From: Kiritimatiellia bacterium
Lineage (GTDB): Bacteria > Verrucomicrobiota > Kiritimatiellia > RFP12 > UBA1067
DNA: 34,764 bases
Assembly: GCA_017427485.1 (NCBI GenBank)
Contig: JAFRSR010000177.1
Span: 1-34,764, forward strand
Reading direction: 5' to 3'
Shown here: piece by piece, positions 33,484 to 34,764 of the stretch
How positions within the stretch are numbered: the first letter of the stretch is position 1
Layout: each line of letters starts with the position of its first letter
Made by a program: the position numbers and the translations under genes
Notes under the pieces: model-generated
The model's input: the letters and a program-made list of their open reading frames with translations, nothing else
What the model was told of the DNA's origin: nothing
The model's database searches: none

Positions 33484-33996
33484 ATGAAATCACACATTGC
33501 TGAATACGTCTCCCCTGGGCATCCCGACCGCTTGGCGGACGCCATTGTGGAATCCATCGTCGATCTCGCCGTCGGGCGGGACAGCGAGGCTCTCGTGGGC
33601 GTCGAGTGCGCCGTCCACACGGATCATGTATTCATCGACGGGCGGATCGCCGCCGGTAGGGCGGCCAGTCCCCTGGCCGCCCCCTGCGCCGTCTCGAACG
33701 AGGAGATCGAGGAAATTGCCCGCAACGTCTATCGGGAAGCGGGGTACGGCGGAATCTGGATTCACGCGCCGGAGAAGCTGAAGGTCATCCAGAACGTGTG
33801 CCTTGAGTCGCTTTCGGACGACGAACGCGCCATCCGTAGCCTTTCTGACGACCAGAACGTCGTGACCGGCTATGCCTGCAACCATCCCGAAACGGACTAT
33901 CTGCCCCCCGCGCATTTCATCGCCAATTACATTGGACGGAAGGTGGACGCCTGGCGTCGGACGGTGCCCGACAAGTTCGGCCCCGATTTCAAGGTT
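33484..33996 (+). pseudogene. metK: Divergent S-adenosylmethionine synthetase, cut off after about 171 residues
   Basis: The start MKSHIAEYVSPGHPDRLADA matches the MetK N-terminus (consensus E-x-V-x-x-GHPDK), followed by 'GVECAVHTDHVFIDGRIA', 'DDQNVVTGYACNHPETDYLP' (consensus DQG-x-x-x-GYA-x-(N/D)E(T/S)) and 'FGPDFKV' (consensus PDGK-x-V). MetK makes SAM from ATP and methionine and is normally about 380-400 aa. Here homology stops near 33996, and the frame then runs, open but meaningless, through the antisense of the AAA gene to the window edge. The sequence is divergent from housekeeping MetK, so it may be an accessory copy. Element G (33656-33681) adds about nine residues (GRAASPLAA) inside the N-terminal domain. 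There is no ribosome site; reinitiation after the VWA gene, 26 nt upstream, is possible. Confidence 0.75.
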
Positions 33997-34764
33997 GAAG
34001 CGGCTGGAAAGCCCCGAGTTCGCGCCGAGGAAATCGCGCATCTCATCGGTGTATCCGGCGGCGATGACGATCAGCTTGCCCCGTTCATCCTCCATGCGCT
34101 TGAGGAGCGTCGCGATCGCCTCCTTCCCGTAGTCATCGCTGTCGGAGGAGTAAAGCTGATACGCCTCATCCACGAACAGGATTCCGCCCGGCGCTTTCTC
34201 GGAGGCGGCGCGGCGTTCCGCCACCGTCATGTCACATTCCTTACCCGAAGAGTCATGTTTCACCGGGATGCCGACCGCCTCGTCAATCTTCGCGTTCGTT
34301 TTGATAGCGGTCTCGCCCATGTAGCGACCAACCAGACCGGAACGATCCACCTCGACAAAGTTGTCGCTCTTGACGATTCCGAGCGCGCGGAAAATACGCG
34401 CAATGAGACGCGCCACGGTCGTCTTGCCCGTACCGGGATTGCCCGTGAAGACCATGTGCAGCGACCGCGAGGGGACCGGCATTCCCATCGCGCGCTGAGC
34501 TGCGGCGACCTTCTCCTTGTTGACGATTGTCTTCACCTCCGCCTTCACGCCCTCCAAGCCGACCAGCTCATCGAGTTCCGCGAGGGCTTTTGCGAGTTCC
34601 GCCTCGGCGTCGTACGGCGCATCCGCAGGAGACGCCTGAGATTTCGTACCGTTTTCGGTTGTGGATTGTTGCACCTTCGGTTTCTCCGCCCCCGGATCAT
34701 CCTTTTTCTTGTCCGGCAAGAAAAACCCGATGACCACCATGACGATAGCCATGATCACGCACAC
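33490..34764 (-). CDS. Membrane-anchored CbbX/SpoVK-like AAA ATPase, 3' end lost, ORF continues into metK antisense
   Basis: Runs in from the right edge, so the start is not seen (GTG codons at the edge). The first residues visible, VCVIMAIVMVVIGFFLP, form a membrane helix, followed by a charged linker (DKKKDDPGAEKP). The AAA domain has 'LVGLEGVKAEVKTIVN', Walker A GNPGTGKT (108-115), Walker B ILFVDE (195-200), 'DDYGKEAIATLLKRMEDERG' and 'VIAAGYTDEMRDFL...GLSSRFN' (to residue 257, position 33994). This is the CbbX/SpoVK group, which remodels protein complexes. After 'SRFN' the expected 'FPDY' helix and lid are missing; the ORF continues to a TGA at 33490 only by reading metK backwards. The last 167 residues are therefore not a natural AAA lid. 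Either a deletion fused two convergent genes or the assembly is wrong here. Confidence 0.75.
   Translation of the reverse strand: MCVIMAIVMVVIGFFLPDKKKDDPGAEKPKVQQSTTENGTKSQASPADAPYDAEAELAKALAELDELVGLEGVKAEVKTIVNKEKVAAAQRAMGMPVPSRSLHMVFTGNPGTGKTTVARLIARIFRALGIVKSDNFVEVDRSGLVGRYMGETAIKTNAKIDEAVGIPVKHDSSGKECDMTVAERRAASEKAPGGILFVDEAYQLYSSDSDDYGKEAIATLLKRMEDERGKLIVIAAGYTDEMRDFLGANSGLSSRFNLEIGAELVGHRPTPGVHLPSNVIGDEMRGGQIVRFGMVAGIAGHDVLVVRKATDGAFVVRKRLKAHVLDDLQLLRRVNPDSAVPRFPIDVAGNFLDLLVRDGAGGGQGTGRPTGGDPPVDEYMIRVDGALDAHESLAVPPDGEIDDGFHNGVRQAVGMPRGDVFSNV
33656..33681 (+). repeat. GTAGGG palindromic element G (26 bp)
   Basis: GTAGGG, stem CGGCCAG, loop TCCC, stem CTGGCCG, CC. Perfect stem with a 4-nt loop. 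GTAGGG begins at codon position 2 of metK, the same phase as the plus-oriented copies B, D and E. Confidence 0.85.

Overview
This looks like a chromosomal segment, or an assembled contig, from a GC-rich, polysaccharide-degrading, diderm-type bacterium. The best match to the gene content is the PVC superphylum: Kiritimatiellota, Lentisphaerota or another Verrucomicrobia-like lineage. The evidence is several very large secreted 'autotransporter-associated beta-strand' proteins, long multidomain CAZymes, a XylR-type LacI/AraC fusion regulator, and several P-loop ATPases of the DUF234 and DUF4143 kinds. The taxonomic call is inference; the window contains no rRNA or other marker.

Layout. 1-261: 5' part of an IS4-like transposase on the minus strand. 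406-9202: operon A, a 998-aa surface protein with two LamG-like modules, then a GH127-CBM-beta-propeller protein, then a heparinase II/III-like lyase. 9230-10778: ATPase cassette 1 (DUF234 type). 10793-12430: a secreted GH28-like beta-helix protein. 12391-13808: ATPase cassette 2 (DUF4143 type) with 23-bp iterons. 13837-19653: operon B, two more beta-strand surface proteins. 19757-20061: remnant of a third ATPase cassette, reduced to its winged-helix part. 20169-21356: XylR-like regulator. 21381-29745: operon C, a 1424-aa LamG-containing surface protein, then a 1319-aa lyase-NPCBM-GH27 fusion. 29889-33457: a sigma54-type promoter, a structured leader RNA, and a translationally coupled set of MoxR ATPase, 145-aa protein and HExxH/VWA protein. 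33484-34764: a divergent metK and a membrane-anchored CbbX/SpoVK-like AAA ATPase, converging and both cut short at one junction near 33994.

How it fits together. Operons A and C pair a giant exported protein with exported glycan-cleaving enzymes acting on arabinofuranoside, alpha-galactoside or uronate linkages (pectin- or mucilage-like glycans are a reasonable guess). The XylR-like regulator precedes operon C, and a closely related promoter/leader/signal-peptide module sits in front of the GH28-like gene. Four of the big surface proteins end in the same heptapeptide pattern, G-x-x-[ILV]-[IF]-[FI]-R at the extreme C-terminus, which may be a sorting or assembly signal.

Most unusual parts. (1) The sigma54/leader RNA/MoxR/HExxH-VWA/metK/AAA locus, whose genes are invaded by seven copies of a 25-26 bp palindromic element (GTAGGG, 7-bp stem, 3-4 nt loop, 7-bp stem, CC). 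All copies of one orientation lie in the same codon phase. (2) ATPase cassettes that each carry a private promoter decorated with its own unrelated repeat family. (3) The shared C-terminal heptapeptide.
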